Shown here: piece by piece, positions 25,947-37,300 of the stretch
Position numbering within the stretch: the first letter of the stretch is position 1
How the letters are laid out: the number at the start of each line of letters is the position of its first letter
Assembly (NCBI GenBank): GCA_046327715.1
Contig: JAXLXY010000006.1
Coordinates: forward strand, 200,591 to 264,590
Source of the DNA: JADJOM01 sp046327715
Lineage (GTDB): Bacteria; Gemmatimonadota; Gemmatimonadetes; Gemmatimonadales; GWC2-71-9
Length of the DNA: 64,000 nt
Reading direction: 5' to 3'
Notes under the pieces: generated by a model
Databases searched by the model: none
What the model saw: only the letters and a program-made list of their open reading frames with translations
What the model was told of the DNA's origin: nothing
Program-made: the position numbers and the translations under genes

Positions 25947-26966
25947 CTAGTCGCCCGGTTTCCGGGAAACGCCGGGACCGAGGGCCACCATCCGGTCGAG
26001 CGCGAGGCGCGCCCGCGTGGCGATCTCCGCCGGGACGGTCACCGGGTGCTGGTCGAGCGCGAGGGCATCACGGGTGGCCTCGAGCGTGATGGTCTTCATG
26101 AAGGCGCAGACCGCGGCGCGATCGGCCGCGTAGAAGTGCTTCTCGGGGGCCAGCCGTTCCATGCGGTGCATGATCCCCGTCTCGGTGGCGATGATGAACT
26201 CGTCCACCGGCCGCTCCTTCACCAGCTGGATCATCCGCTCCGTCGAGGCGATATGGATGCCGTCCGGGGGGATGTCGCCCTGGCCCATGGCGTAGATCAG
26301 CTGCCCCGCGCAGCCGCACTCCGGGTGCACCAGCACCTCGGCCCGGGGATGCTCCTCGCGCATGCGGTCCAGGGTATGGGGGTTGATGTCCTTGTGCACG
26401 TGGCATTCGCCCAACCACACCTCGACCCGGCGGTGGGGCCGCATCCGGCGCACGTGCGCGCCCAGGAAGAAGTCGGGGCAGAAGAGGATGCCCCGGTCCT
26501 CGGGGATCGCGTCGATCACCTCGAGCACGTTGCCGCTGGTGCAGCAGTAGTCGAGCTCCGCCTTGGCCTCGGCGGTGGTGTTCACGTAGCCGACCGCGAT
26601 GTAGCCCGGGAAGCGGGCCTTCCAGGCGCGGATGTCGGCGGCAGTGATGGTGTCGGCCAGGGAGCAGCCGGCGCGCAGGTCGGGGAGCAGCACCCGCTTG
26701 GTGGGCGCCAGGATGGCTGCCGTCTCCGCCATGAAGTGCACCCCGCAGAACACGATCACCTCGGCATCGGTGGCCGCGGCGGTGCGGGAGAGGCCGAGCG
26801 AGTCGCCCACGTAGTCGGCCACGTCCTGGACCTCGGCCCGCTGGTAGTTGTGGGCCAGGATCACGGCCCGGCGCCGGGCCGCGAGCGCCCGGATCTCGTC
26901 CTGCAGCGTGCGGATCTCCGCGGCCGACAGGCGCGTGGGGTCGATGACGGGCAGGGCCAGGCTCAT
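25947..26966 (-). CDS. nadA: Quinolinate synthase A
   Basis: A 339-residue [4Fe-4S] enzyme condensing iminoaspartate with dihydroxyacetone phosphate to quinolinate. The cluster ligands are visible in AGCSLAD, HPECGC and AAVCAFMK. Substrate motifs AHNYQR, CGVHFMAET, YVNTTAE, CTSGN and IATETGIMHRM are all present. The ATG at 26966 overlaps the stop of nadB (ATGA), consistent with channelling of unstable iminoaspartate between NadB and NadA. Confidence 0.97.
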   Translation of the reverse strand: MSLALPVIDPTRLSAAEIRTLQDEIRALAARRRAVILAHNYQRAEVQDVADYVGDSLGLSRTAAATDAEVIVFCGVHFMAETAAILAPTKRVLLPDLRAGCSLADTITAADIRAWKARFPGYIAVGYVNTTAEAKAELDYCCTSGNVLEVIDAIPEDRGILFCPDFFLGAHVRRMRPHRRVEVWLGECHVHKDINPHTLDRMREEHPRAEVLVHPECGCAGQLIYAMGQGDIPPDGIHIASTERMIQLVKERPVDEFIIATETGIMHRMERLAPEKHFYAADRAAVCAFMKTITLEATRDALALDQHPVTVPAEIATRARLALDRMVALGPGVSRKPGD

Positions 26967-28561
26967 GCGGGACTCCGGCTCGGCGGTGCGGCGGGCCGCG
27001 CCGCCGGGGGATAGTCGAGGCGGCGGTGGCCGCCGCGGCTCTCGCGCCGGCGCAGCGCGGCGTGGGTGATCAGCCGCGCCACCAGCAGCATGTTGTGGGT
27101 GCGCCAGGCATCGGCGGGGAGCCGCGCGGTGAGGGCGGTGAGCGCGCGCCGGGCCCGTCGCAGGCCCGACTCGGTGCGCACCATGCCCACATCGGTGGTC
27201 ATGATGGCGTGGATCTCCTCGCGCACCGGGGCCGCCGCCTCGTCGGCGTCGGGCGTGGGCGGCGCCGCGGGCGGGAAGGCCGGCACCTTGGCGGCGCGGT
27301 GCGCGGCAGGCCGCCAGCGCGCCGCAAAGGCCTCGGCCCGGAGGGCGGGGACGGGGTGGCCGGGCGGGACCTCACCCCAGTCGCCGGGCCCGCGTCGAGC
27401 CACCAGGGCTCGCGCCAGCCGGTCCGCGAAGACCATGCCCTCGAGCAGCGAGTTGGAGGCCAGCCGGTTGGCGCCGTGCACCCCGGTGCAGGCCACCTCG
27501 CCCACCGCCCACAGCCCCTCGCGGGTGGTGCGGCCGTCGAAGTCGGTCCGGATGCCGCCCATGGCGTAGTGCAGCGCCGGGGCCACGGGGATCAGGTCGC
27601 GGGCGGGATCGAGGTCGTGGGTGGCCAGGATCTGGGTCACGCCCGGGAAGCGGACGGGGAAGTCGTGGATCTCACGGGCGTCGAGCCAGGCCCCGCCGGT
27701 GGCGTCGGCGGCCGCCACCGCGCGGGCCACGACGTCGCGCGGGGCCAGTTCGCCCCGGGGATCGGCGTCGAAGGCGAAGCGGCGGCCGTCCCGGTCCACC
27801 AGGATGCCGCCGGCCCCGCGCACCGCCTCGGTGATGAGCGGCGCGGGGTTCACCCCCGGCAGCTTGAGCGCGGTGGGATGGAACTGCAGGAACTCGATGT
27901 CCCGCAGCTCGGCGCCCACCCGCCACGCCAGGGCCCAGCCGTCGCCGGTGGCCACCAGCGGGTTGGTGGTGACGGCGTAGAGCTGGCCTACGCCCCCCGT
28001 GGCGAGCACCACGTCGCGCGCCAGCAGCTCCACCGGCTGCCCGTTGCGCAGCGCGATCACCCCGGTGAGACGGGTCCCGTCGTGGCTCAGTGCGGCGACC
28101 TCGGTGTACCGCAGGATCTCGACCAGCGGGTGGCGGCGGAGGATCTGGGTGAGGAAGGCCACGATCGCGGCGCCGGTGCGGTCGCCCCCGGCGTGGATGA
28201 TGCGCGGCTGGGTGTGCGCCGCCTCGAGCCCGAAGCGCAGCGAGCCGTCGGGCCCGCGGTCGAAGATCGCGCCGGCCTCGAGCAGCTCGCGGATCCGGTC
28301 GGGGCCTTCCTTGGTGAGGATCCGGACCGCCTCGGGGTCGGAGAGGCCGTCGCCGGCGGCGAGGGTATCGGCGGCGTGCTGGCTCGGGCTGTCGCCCGGG
28401 CCGAGGGCCACCGCCACGCCTCCCTGGGCCCAGGCGCTGGCGCTGTCGGCCAGCACGCCCTTGGTCACCAGGACGGAGGCCTGTCCCTCGTTGGCGAGCC
28501 GCCAGGCGGTCCACAGCCCGGCGATGCCGGTGCCGACGATGATGGGACGGGGAGAGGCCAT
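26963..28561 (-). CDS. nadB: L-aspartate oxidase
   Basis: A 532-residue flavoenzyme oxidising L-aspartate to iminoaspartate, the first step of NAD synthesis. It has the N-terminal FAD loop (VGTGIAGLWTAW), ASAWAQGGVA, EAAHTQPRIIHAGGD, the substrate region FLQFHPTAL, HYAMGGIRTD, GVHGANRLASNSLLE and a C-terminal helical domain (EIHAIMTTDVGMVR). It is first of the nad genes on the minus strand and lies 67 bases downstream of lptG, so transcription from the lptF promoter may continue into it. The gap contains a 12-base GC palindrome (28606-28617). Confidence 0.96.
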   Translation of the reverse strand: MASPRPIIVGTGIAGLWTAWRLANEGQASVLVTKGVLADSASAWAQGGVAVALGPGDSPSQHAADTLAAGDGLSDPEAVRILTKEGPDRIRELLEAGAIFDRGPDGSLRFGLEAAHTQPRIIHAGGDRTGAAIVAFLTQILRRHPLVEILRYTEVAALSHDGTRLTGVIALRNGQPVELLARDVVLATGGVGQLYAVTTNPLVATGDGWALAWRVGAELRDIEFLQFHPTALKLPGVNPAPLITEAVRGAGGILVDRDGRRFAFDADPRGELAPRDVVARAVAAADATGGAWLDAREIHDFPVRFPGVTQILATHDLDPARDLIPVAPALHYAMGGIRTDFDGRTTREGLWAVGEVACTGVHGANRLASNSLLEGMVFADRLARALVARRGPGDWGEVPPGHPVPALRAEAFAARWRPAAHRAAKVPAFPPAAPPTPDADEAAAPVREEIHAIMTTDVGMVRTESGLRRARRALTALTARLPADAWRTHNMLLVARLITHAALRRRESRGGHRRLDYPPAARPAAPPSRSPA

Positions 28562-28628
28562 GGGCGAAATATGGACCGGTGGGCGGTGGGGCGGTACGGC
28601 GCCGCGCCCCCGGGGGCCGGGGTGCGGG

Positions 28629-29705
28629 CTAGGTCCGCACCCGCCGCAGCAGCCACAGCGCCGCGCCCAGGAAGAAGATGTTGGGCGCCCACGCGGCCGC
28701 CACCGGGTTCACCACGCCGGTCACGCCCACGGCCTTGGAGAGCTGAATGAACGAGAGGAACACCACCGTCGTGCCCAGGCTGATGGCGATCCCGATGGCC
28801 GTCCCCTGCCGGGGCGAGGTGATGGCCAGGGGCGCCCCGAAGAGCGCGATGACCAGGCAGGTGGCCGGCAGCGCGATCTTGAGTGCGCGGTCCACCTCGA
28901 TCTTGCTGGTGTCGTTGCCCGAGCGCTTGAGCGCGTCGATGTAGCGGGTCAGCTCCCGGTAGCGCATCTCCTCCGGGGCCTTGGGCTCGGCCAGGAGGTC
29001 CACCGGTTCCTGCGACAGCGCGCGCAGCCGCGCCGACTCGTAGCGGAACGCCACCTGGGTGCCGTTCTCCAGGATGCGCCGGCTGGTGCCGTGCCACAGG
29101 TGCCAGGTCCGCAGCGTGTCGTCGTAGGTGGCGCTGTCGGCGGTCACGGCGAGGTCGGGGTAGTCGGGGCCCTTTCCCTGCCGCTCGAACACCAGCTGCC
29201 GCAGCATCCGGTTCTGCACGTCGAGCGAGCGGATGGTGTAGACCCAGCCCTGGTCGGCGCGGAAGACGAAGTTGTACCGGGCGGTGCGCGGCTTGGCCAG
29301 CTTGGCCTTCTGCAGCTCCAGCTGCCGGCTGGTGGACTCCGGCGCCAGCTCTCCCACCACGAACGCGAGCACCGCGGCGCCGCAGGCCGCGAGGTAGATG
29401 GGCAGCGCCAGCCGGTGGAAGCTCCAGCCCCCCGCCTTGGCGGCGGTGAGCTCCGAGTGGCGCCCCAGGTTGCCGATGGTGAACACCGTGGCGAACAGCA
29501 CCGCCGCGGGCATCACCAGGAAGATGTTCTCCGGCAGGGCGTACACGTAGCTCACCAGGATCTCGGGGAACTTGAGCCCGCGGTCGAGCAGCCGCTCGAG
29601 GTTGTCCGTCATGTTGATCATGATGGACACCACCGGGAACCCGATGGCGGTGAGCACGAAGATGACGGTCCAGGAGCGCAGCACGTAGCGGTCGAGCAGG
29701 CGCAC
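28629..29705 (-). CDS. lptG: LptF/LptG family permease (LptG-like)
   Basis: A 358-residue inner-membrane protein of the YjgP/YjgQ family, with transmembrane helices near residues 10-30, 60-85, 100-125 and three at the C-terminus, and a periplasmic beta-jellyroll between. With LptF and the ATPase LptB it extracts lipopolysaccharide from the inner membrane and passes it to LptC/LptA. The start is a GTG immediately after the TGA of lptF (TGAGTG); the mature start MRLLDRYVLRS parallels that of LptF. LptB is not in the window. Confidence 0.9.
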   Translation of the reverse strand: MRLLDRYVLRSWTVIFVLTAIGFPVVSIMINMTDNLERLLDRGLKFPEILVSYVYALPENIFLVMPAAVLFATVFTIGNLGRHSELTAAKAGGWSFHRLALPIYLAACGAAVLAFVVGELAPESTSRQLELQKAKLAKPRTARYNFVFRADQGWVYTIRSLDVQNRMLRQLVFERQGKGPDYPDLAVTADSATYDDTLRTWHLWHGTSRRILENGTQVAFRYESARLRALSQEPVDLLAEPKAPEEMRYRELTRYIDALKRSGNDTSKIEVDRALKIALPATCLVIALFGAPLAITSPRQGTAIGIAISLGTTVVFLSFIQLSKAVGVTGVVNPVAAAWAPNIFFLGAALWLLRRVRT

Positions 29706-31244
29706 TCAGGCCGCCTTCCGCCGGCGGAACCGGCTGGTGAGGGTCTCCCAGAGCTCCGCCAGGTCGCCGCCGCGGGTGGAACCCGATTCCTTGCTGACCC
29801 GCACGATGCCCACCACCGCGAGGGCCGCGAAGATCAGGTTGGGCGCCCACATCGCCAGCCAGGGGGCGACGATGTCCTTGTTGCCGAGCCCCTCCCCCGC
29901 GATCAGCCCCACGTAGTAGATGGCGAACACGAACAGCCCGCCGCCGATCACCAGGCCCATGCCGCCGCGCGGGAAGCGCAGCGCCATCGGGATCCCCACC
30001 AGCGCAAACACCAGGCAGGCGACGCTGATCGCCCACTTCTTGTGGACCTCCACCCGGTACTGGTTGGCCCGGCCACCGGAGGTCTTGATCTCGTCCCGGG
30101 CGGCGGAGACCTCGGCCCAGGAGGTGAGCGAGGACGGCTCCCGCAGCCCCGGCACCCGGGGGTGGGGCGGGGTGAGGGCCTGGAGCGGCACCACCTCGGG
30201 CACGTCGCCGTAGCCCTGCGTCACGGGGTCCTCGAACTCGTCCGGGTGTGTGGCCAGGTCGGCGCTGTCCGTCCCCAGCCTTCGGCCGAGGGCGGCGAAC
30301 GCCTTGCAGTAGGCCGGCAGGGCAGGGCGGGCCGCCCGCATCGGCACCGCCACCGCCGGCAGCACCAGCAGGGCGCGCAGGTCCCGCTCGGCGGTGGCCC
30401 GGCGGCGGGCCTGGGCCAGCCGGACCTCGTACTCGGCGCCCTGGACCACCTTCATCATCTCGCAGCTGGTCATCTCGCGGTCGCCGCGGACCCCGTCATT
30501 GGCCTCGAGGTCGAGCCGGTTGGAGACGTCCCGCACCCGGATGGTGTTGGTGACGAAGTCGGTCAGCTGCATCAGCCCCGCGTCGCTCTGGCGGAAGGCG
30601 TGCACCGAGCCGTCGTACAGCTTGAGCTGGAGGTCCGTCCCCACGTCGGTGAACCCCATGACGCCGCTGTCGGCGTAGATCACCCGCCGGCTGTCGGTGC
30701 CCGCCATGTCGTAGATGGTCACCGAGCGGAGCCGGCCCGAGGTGGCGTCGATGCGGCTGGCGCGGAGGAAGAGCCCCGAGGGGGGGATCTCGTTGATCAC
30801 CTGCTCCCGCAGTTCGAGCGTGGGCTTCTTGCGCTGGATGTTGATGAGCAGGTTGCGCAGCCGCGCGTTGCTCTCGGGGAGCACCTGGTCGGTGAACCAG
30901 AAGTTCACCGCGGTGATGAGCACCCCCGTCAGGATCATCGGCCGGACCAGCTGCCCCACGCTGAGGCCGCTGGCCCGCATGGCGGTGATCTCGCTGTCGG
31001 CGGCGAGGTGGCTGAAGGTGTAGAGCATGGCCACCAGCACGGCCATCGGCAGCGTCATCGCGATGATGAACGGCAGGCACAGCAGGAAGACCTCGCCGAT
31101 CACCGACCAGGGCAGCCCCTTGCCCACCAGGGCCCCGAACCGGCGGGCGATCTGGTTGAGCAGCATGATGCTGGTCATGGCCAGGAAGGCGAAGACCAGG
31201 GGTGGCACGAACTGGCGGACCAGGTAGCGATCGAGCAGGCGCAC
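29706..31244 (-). CDS. lptF: LptF/LptG family permease (LptF-like)
   Basis: A 512-residue permease, partner of the next gene in lipopolysaccharide export. TM helices lie near residues 10-30, 55-80, 95-120 and at the C-terminus (WAISVACLVFALVGIPMAL, VIGGGLFVFAIYYVGLIAG). The central periplasmic domain is longer than in LptG. The GTG at 31244 is chosen because it gives MRLLDRYLVRQF, parallel to LptG, has GGAGA upstream and lies downstream of the predicted promoter; a GTG at 31283 would leave almost no leader. It is divergent from the SprA-like gene. Confidence 0.9.
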   Translation of the reverse strand: MRLLDRYLVRQFVPPLVFAFLAMTSIMLLNQIARRFGALVGKGLPWSVIGEVFLLCLPFIIAMTLPMAVLVAMLYTFSHLAADSEITAMRASGLSVGQLVRPMILTGVLITAVNFWFTDQVLPESNARLRNLLINIQRKKPTLELREQVINEIPPSGLFLRASRIDATSGRLRSVTIYDMAGTDSRRVIYADSGVMGFTDVGTDLQLKLYDGSVHAFRQSDAGLMQLTDFVTNTIRVRDVSNRLDLEANDGVRGDREMTSCEMMKVVQGAEYEVRLAQARRRATAERDLRALLVLPAVAVPMRAARPALPAYCKAFAALGRRLGTDSADLATHPDEFEDPVTQGYGDVPEVVPLQALTPPHPRVPGLREPSSLTSWAEVSAARDEIKTSGGRANQYRVEVHKKWAISVACLVFALVGIPMALRFPRGGMGLVIGGGLFVFAIYYVGLIAGEGLGNKDIVAPWLAMWAPNLIFAALAVVGIVRVSKESGSTRGGDLAELWETLTSRFRRRKAA

Positions 31245-31273
31245 GAGCGGCGAAGTCTCCGATTGGTAACGAG

Positions 31274-31302
31274 TTGTACCCACTCTCTCCGGCCAGTATA
31301 TT
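31274..31302 (+). promoter_or_regulatory. Promoter of the SprA-like gene
   Basis: TTGTAC (31274-31279), 17 bases, TATATT (31297-31302, 5 of 6 to the consensus). The predicted start is near 31309. The -10 overlaps the -10 of the opposing lptF promoter. Confidence 0.65.
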
Positions 31303-31323
31303 CCCGGTGTCCCGCGGCTACAA
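31295..31323 (-). promoter_or_regulatory. Promoter of lptF-lptG
   Basis: On the minus strand TTGTAG (31323-31318), 17 bases, TATACT (31300-31295, 5 of 6). The predicted start is near 31288, giving a leader of about 44 bases to the GTG at 31244. It shares the AGTATATT core with the plus-strand promoter. Confidence 0.6.
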
Positions 31324-31363
31324 GCCTCTTGCTTCCCGTTCCGCCCGAGCCCCTCTCCCGCTA

Positions 31364-34300
31364 GTGCGCCTGCTCGCCTGCGTGGCGCTCCTGCTGGCCG
31401 TCCCCGTAGGCCTGGCGGCTCAGGGCGACACTACCTTCACCGCCTGGCTCCGCTTCCGGTCCGCGCCGGGGCTCACGCTGCGCGCGCCGGCCGTCCTGCG
31501 TTCCCCGTGGGACGCCGGGCCCCGCCGCCCCCCCGCGGCGGCACGCGCGGCGTGGGACAGCGCCGTGGCCGCCGACCGGGACTCGCTGCGGGCGGCCCGG
31601 GCGACCGCCTGGCGCCTGCGCCAGCTGTACGGCCGGCGCGCGTTCCCCGGGCAGGATACTACCCCGGCCCGGCGCGGGGCGCTCGGGCTCGACCGCCGCT
31701 ACGCCGACCTGAACATCGAGGGCAATGCCCGCCTCGAGGTGCGCAGTGAGCGGCTCAAGAACCTCCGCTGCACCCCGAGCCAGTACCTCGACCTCAATTC
31801 CGGCTGCCGCGGCAGCTGGAAGGCCCCCCGCCTCGACACCTACCTGGCACTGCGCACCGGTGGCCTCATCGGCCAGCGGCTGCACGTGGACGTCGACTAC
31901 GACACCGAGCGGGACTTCACCGCGCGGAACAACCTGCAGCTGTACTACCAGGGGCTGGAGGACGAGATCGTGCGCCGGGTGGAGGTGGGGACGGTGGTGT
32001 TCCGGCCCCCCGCCTCGCGCTTCCTGACCGCCGCGATCCCGGCCAACAATTTCGGCATCAACGCCACCTTCGACGTCGGGGCGTTCACGTTCCAGGGCAT
32101 CGCCGCCACGCAGAAGGGCAGCGTGATGGCCGAGCGGACCTACAGCGTGGGCAGCACGGTGGTGCAGCCGCAGGACCGCGAGGCCCGCGACCTCGACTTC
32201 GAGGGCAGCCGCTTCTTCTGGGTGGTGGACCCCGCGCAGCTGCCGGGTTATCCGCAGCTCGACATCCTGCAGCTGAGCCAGGCGGGCCTGCCCCCGGCGG
32301 TGACGGTCCAGGGCGACGTCCGGGTCTACCGGTACCGGCCTCCCTCGCGCAGCGGCGTGAACCCGAACCTCGGCGGCATCACCGCGGTGGCCTTGGGGAC
32401 CGACACGACCCAGAAGGTCGCCGCACAGTGGCAGCTGCTGCAGCGCGACCTGGACTACTACGTCGACCCGACCGGCCTGTGGTTCGCGCTCGCCAGCCGG
32501 CTCGACCCGAACGACTACCTCGCCGTCAGCTACGCCAGCGGGGCCGGGCCGGTGGGCACCTTTCCGTCGGCCGACACGCCGGTGCCCGCCGGGCAGCCCC
32601 CGCGCGACACGCTGCGGCTCATCGTCCAGCCGCGGGTGGACGCCACCCGGCCGACCTTCCGCCACGAGATGCGGCAGGTGTACCGGGTGGCCGGTGCCGA
32701 CCTCGACCCGGCGTCGCTCAAGGTGACGCTCAGCATCAACCGGTCGGAGCGGCCGCTGCGCCCGGGCGCCGCGGCGACCTACCTGGCCGAACTCGGCCTG
32801 GCCACGCCCAACGACCCCACCGCCTTCAACCTGCAGGACCGGCTCTTCCCCCGGACCCGCGACCCCAGCGCCGCCTTCACGATCAAGGAATCGTACATCG
32901 TCCTTCCCTCGGCCCAGCCCTTCGCCGACGCGGCGAAGCTGCTCCCGACCGAGCGCAACGACTCCCTCTACCAGACGCCGGGCTACCTGCTCTACAGCGA
33001 GGGACCACCGGCCAAGTTCGTCTTCCGGCTCCAGTACAATGCGAGCTCGAGCGGCGACCGCTCCACCCTCGACCTCGGCGCGCTCTCGATCCGCGACGGC
33101 AGCGAGACGCTGTACCTCAACGGCCGCAAGCTCGACAAGGGCACCGACTACAGCATCAACTACGACCTGGGCCAGGTCACCTTCTCCGACCCGCAGTCGC
33201 TCTTCGGCGGCGGTGGCGCCACCATCCAGGCCCGCTTCGAGGAGCGGGGGGTGTTCGCCGTGGCGCCCACCCAGATCTACGGGCTCTCCACCCGCTACAG
33301 CCTCGGTGAAACCGGGGGCATCAACCTGCTGGGGCTCTACCAGGTGGAGCAGAGCGCGTTCAACCGGCCCCAGCTGGGCTTCGAGGCGCAGGCCCACATG
33401 GTCGGGGGCATCAGCACCGACCTCCGCTTCCGGCCGGACGCCGTCACCCGCTTCCTCAACCGGCTCACGTCCGCGCCGGCCACCGCGCCGTCCCGGCTCG
33501 ACCTCAACGCCGAGCTCGCCTTCACCCGTCCCGACCCGAATCGCTCCGGGCAGGCCTATCTGGAGGAGTTCGAGGGCGACCCGGGGGTGCAGCTCTCCCT
33601 GCGCGAGACGCTGTGGGAGTTCGGCAGCCGGCCCCAGTACGCCGACGGTGCCGAGGGGGTCCTCGGCAAGACGGTCTTCGACACCACCGACGCCGTCCAG
33701 CTGACCTGGCAGAACCTGGTGCAGGATCCTACCGGCGGCCAGGTGGTCCAGCTCCGGGCCCGCGACATCGACCCCCGGATCCAGGTGGCGGGCCAGCAGG
33801 ACCAGCTGGAGACGGTGCTCTTCATGACCCTCCAGCCGGATACCAGCGCCGGCCGCCTGACCAGCCGCTCGCGCTGGAACCTCCCGACCCGGCCCAACGC
33901 GCCGCGCTGGCGCTCGGTGGTGACCAGCCTGAGTTCCACCGGCACCGACCTCTCCAAGAACGAGTTCCTCGAGTTCTGGGTGTTCCGGCCGGGCGATCGC
34001 TCGGTCGACTCCGCGGGGCTGCAGCTGGTGGTCGACCTGGGCAATGTCAGCGAGGACGCGGTGGCGATGGCCCCCGAGAGCCTGACGGTCCAGTCGGGCG
34101 ACTCGGTGTTCACCGGGCGCCAGTTCGTGGGGCTCGGCCGGCTCGACACCGAACGGCAGTCCACCGGCGTCTTCAACGCGGCCCAGGACGACATCGGCAT
34201 CCTCGGCGACCGGCCGGACAACCTCGTGGTGGACGGCGTGCCGAGCGAGCTCGTGGCCCTGTGCCGGCAGGAGCTGGCCAACCTCGTGACCGTCTACCGC

Positions 34301-37300
34301 TGGGGCGACCTCGGCGCGCGCTGCAGCAACGGGAACGGCGCCCTCGACGCCGAGGACCTCGACAACGACAACCAGCTCGACGCCACCGGGTCGGCCGAGA
34401 ACGTGCTGCGCTGGGTGGTGGACCTGCAGGGCAGCCCGTACTTCGTGCGTACCGGCGCCGTGGCCGCCGACTCCGGCCGGTGGGAGCTCTACCGGCTGCC
34501 GCTGCGTACCGAGGAGTACCGTCTCGGCGCCCCCAACATCCGCCTGGTCAAGCACCTCCGCATCACCGCGGTGGCCGCCCCGGACCAGGGTGGCCCCGAC
34601 GTCCGCACCTTCTGGGCGCTGGGCCGCATGCGGTTCCTGGGGTCGCCCTGGGTGCGCCGCTCCGAGCGGCCGGTCCAGGGCCTGGCCGGGGCCACCGACG
34701 CCCCGGGCACCGGCGAGGTGGTGTCGTCCACCGTCTCCACCGAGAACATCGAGCTGGGCTACGTCTCGCCGCCCGGCGTGCGCGGCGGGCTCGACCAGAA
34801 GGGTGGCGGCAAGGGGGAGTTCGGCAGCCAGGTCAACGAGCGCTCCCTGCGGGTGCTTGCGCGGCAGATCCTTCCCGGGCAGCGCGCCGAGGCCTACTTC
34901 CGCTTCCCGAGCGGGCCGCAGAACCTGCTTCGCTACAAGGAGCTGCGGGCCTGGGCGCGGGGGCGCGGGCCGGGCTGGGATACCCGCGACTTCGAGGTGT
35001 TCATCCGCGCCGGCAGCGACAGCCGCAACTTCTACCAGTTCTCGGCGAACGCGGCCACCGCCACCTGGGAGCCGGAGTTGCGGGTACGGCTCGACAAGTG
35101 GCGCGAGCTCCGGGCCGAGATCGAGTCCCGCCGGCTGCAGGGGCTGCCGGCCGACAGCGCGGCCCGGGTGGCCTGCGGCGGCGACACCGTCTCGGTGGCC
35201 TACGTGCTGTGCGACGGCCCCTACCTGGCCCACATCGAGGACCCGGCGGTCAACCCGCCCAACCTGGCGGAGGTCCAGGAGATCGCGGCCGGCATCTACC
35301 GCCGGGCCGGCAACGACCCGACGGACAGCGCCGAGGTGTGGGTCGACGACATCCGCCTGACGGAGCCGATCGCCCGCGTCGGGTCGGCGCTGGCGCTCGA
35401 CGCGCGCCTGGTGGCCTCCGACGTCGGCGACCTGAGCATCGGCTACGTGCGGCAGGACGGCCACTTTCAGCAGATCGGGCAGGATCCCTCCTACCGCACC
35501 ACCGGCACCCTGCAGCTGGCCACCGGGCTGCGGGTGGAGCGCTTCCTGCCCACGAGCCTGGGGATCGTGCTGCCGATCCAGGTGAACTATGCCCGGTCCA
35601 GCGTGGCCCCCGAGCTGCTCACCGGCACCGACATCCTCGGCAAGGACCTCGCACGGCTGCGCACCCCTGAGAGCTGGTCGCTGAGCTACAGCTTCGCGGT
35701 CCGGCGCACCCGGCGGGGCCGCTCCTGGGTGGTGCGCGGCCTGGTCGACCCGCTCAGCGTCACGGGCAGCTTCTCGGATGCCCGCAGCACCACCGAACTC
35801 TCCCAGGCCAGCAATACCACCCGCAACCTGCAGGCGACCTACCTGCTCCAGTCGGGGCGCCACGGGCCCGCGCTCAATCTCGAAGGCCTGGTCCGGCGCC
35901 TGCCCGGCTTCCTGCGCCGGACGGAGGGCGCCACCGCGCTGGCGCGGCCGAAGCTCAACTTCGCGCCCGGCACCATCCGGCTGGGCAGCGGGCTGCTCCG
36001 CAACCAGGGTGACCTGCTGGCCTACGACGTGCCCGTCCGGCGCGGCCTCGACAGCCTCGTCCGCCCCGCGGTCTCGCTGACCCACACCTGGCGCAACGCC
36101 GCCGGGCTCACCTGGCAGCCGCTCGGCATGCTGACCCTCTCCGGCGACCTGACCAGCACCCGGGACCTCCGCCGCTACAGCGACAGCACCAGCCTGGGCC
36201 GGGTGGCGGGCCGGGCCCGGCGCAGCCTCTTCGGGATGGACGTCGGCGTGGAGCGGGACCGCCAGCTGGGCACGTCGCTGCTGCTGGCCCCGCGGCTCAC
36301 CAGCTGGCTCCGGCCCCGCTACCAGACCTCCAGCAGCTTCGTCCTGAGCCGCAGCCTGACCAGCCGCGACCCCATCCGCGAGGACGGAGACACCGCGGGC
36401 GCCTTCATCCTGCCCCAGACCCTCAACAAGTCCCGGCAGCGGGAGTACGGCGCCGCGGTGGAGTACGGGCGCCTCCTCGGCCGCCTCATCGGCGACTCCA
36501 CCGCCTTCGCCCGCGCCACCCGCCGGCTGCGCCCCTTCGACATCAGCGACCGGCTGACCCGCGCGGGCACCTTCGACCTGGCCGCCTTCGACCCGGACCT
36601 CGGCTTCCAGCTCGCGCTTGGCGGCCTGGACCGGTTCCTCCGCGCCCAGGGCGCATCCGCCCTCGGTGCCTCCGAGGTGCGCACGACCACGTTCCAGTCC
36701 GGGGCCGAACTCCCGTTCGGGATGAGCTTCCAGCTCGGCTACGCCCGCTCCCGCACCAACCGATTCCAGCGGACGACCGAGGGGTACCTCACGTCCGAGA
36801 CCTTCCAGCGGGAGTGGCCCAAGGGCACCTTCCGGCTCACCCGCGCCATTCATGGCTTCCCGGTGGCCCTCGTCGGCGTCGGCGCCACGTTCCGGCAGGT
36901 CCGCGGCTCCACTACGGTGCCCAACCCCGGCGCACTCCCCTACCTCAGCCGACAGCGCAGCCGGACCGTCACGCCCGATGCCCAGTTCACGCTGACCAAC
37001 GGCATGGTGCTGTCCGTGACCTGGGCCAACGTGGCCCAGCGCAACCTGGCCAACGGCAACCGCACCCAGGTGGACCAGAACGACCTCACCGCCGGGTTCA
37101 GCCACGCCTTCGCCTTGCCCGGGGCCTTGAGTCGGACCCGGCGGGTGATCCGGTCCCAGCTGACGGGGATCCTCTCCAAGAGCCTCTCCTGCCTCCGCCT
37201 GAGCACCGAGACGGATTGTCGCACGGTGTCCGACACCCGGCGGCAGGAGCTCCGCGCCACCTTCGACACCGACCTGGGCCGGATCATGACCGGTGGGCTC

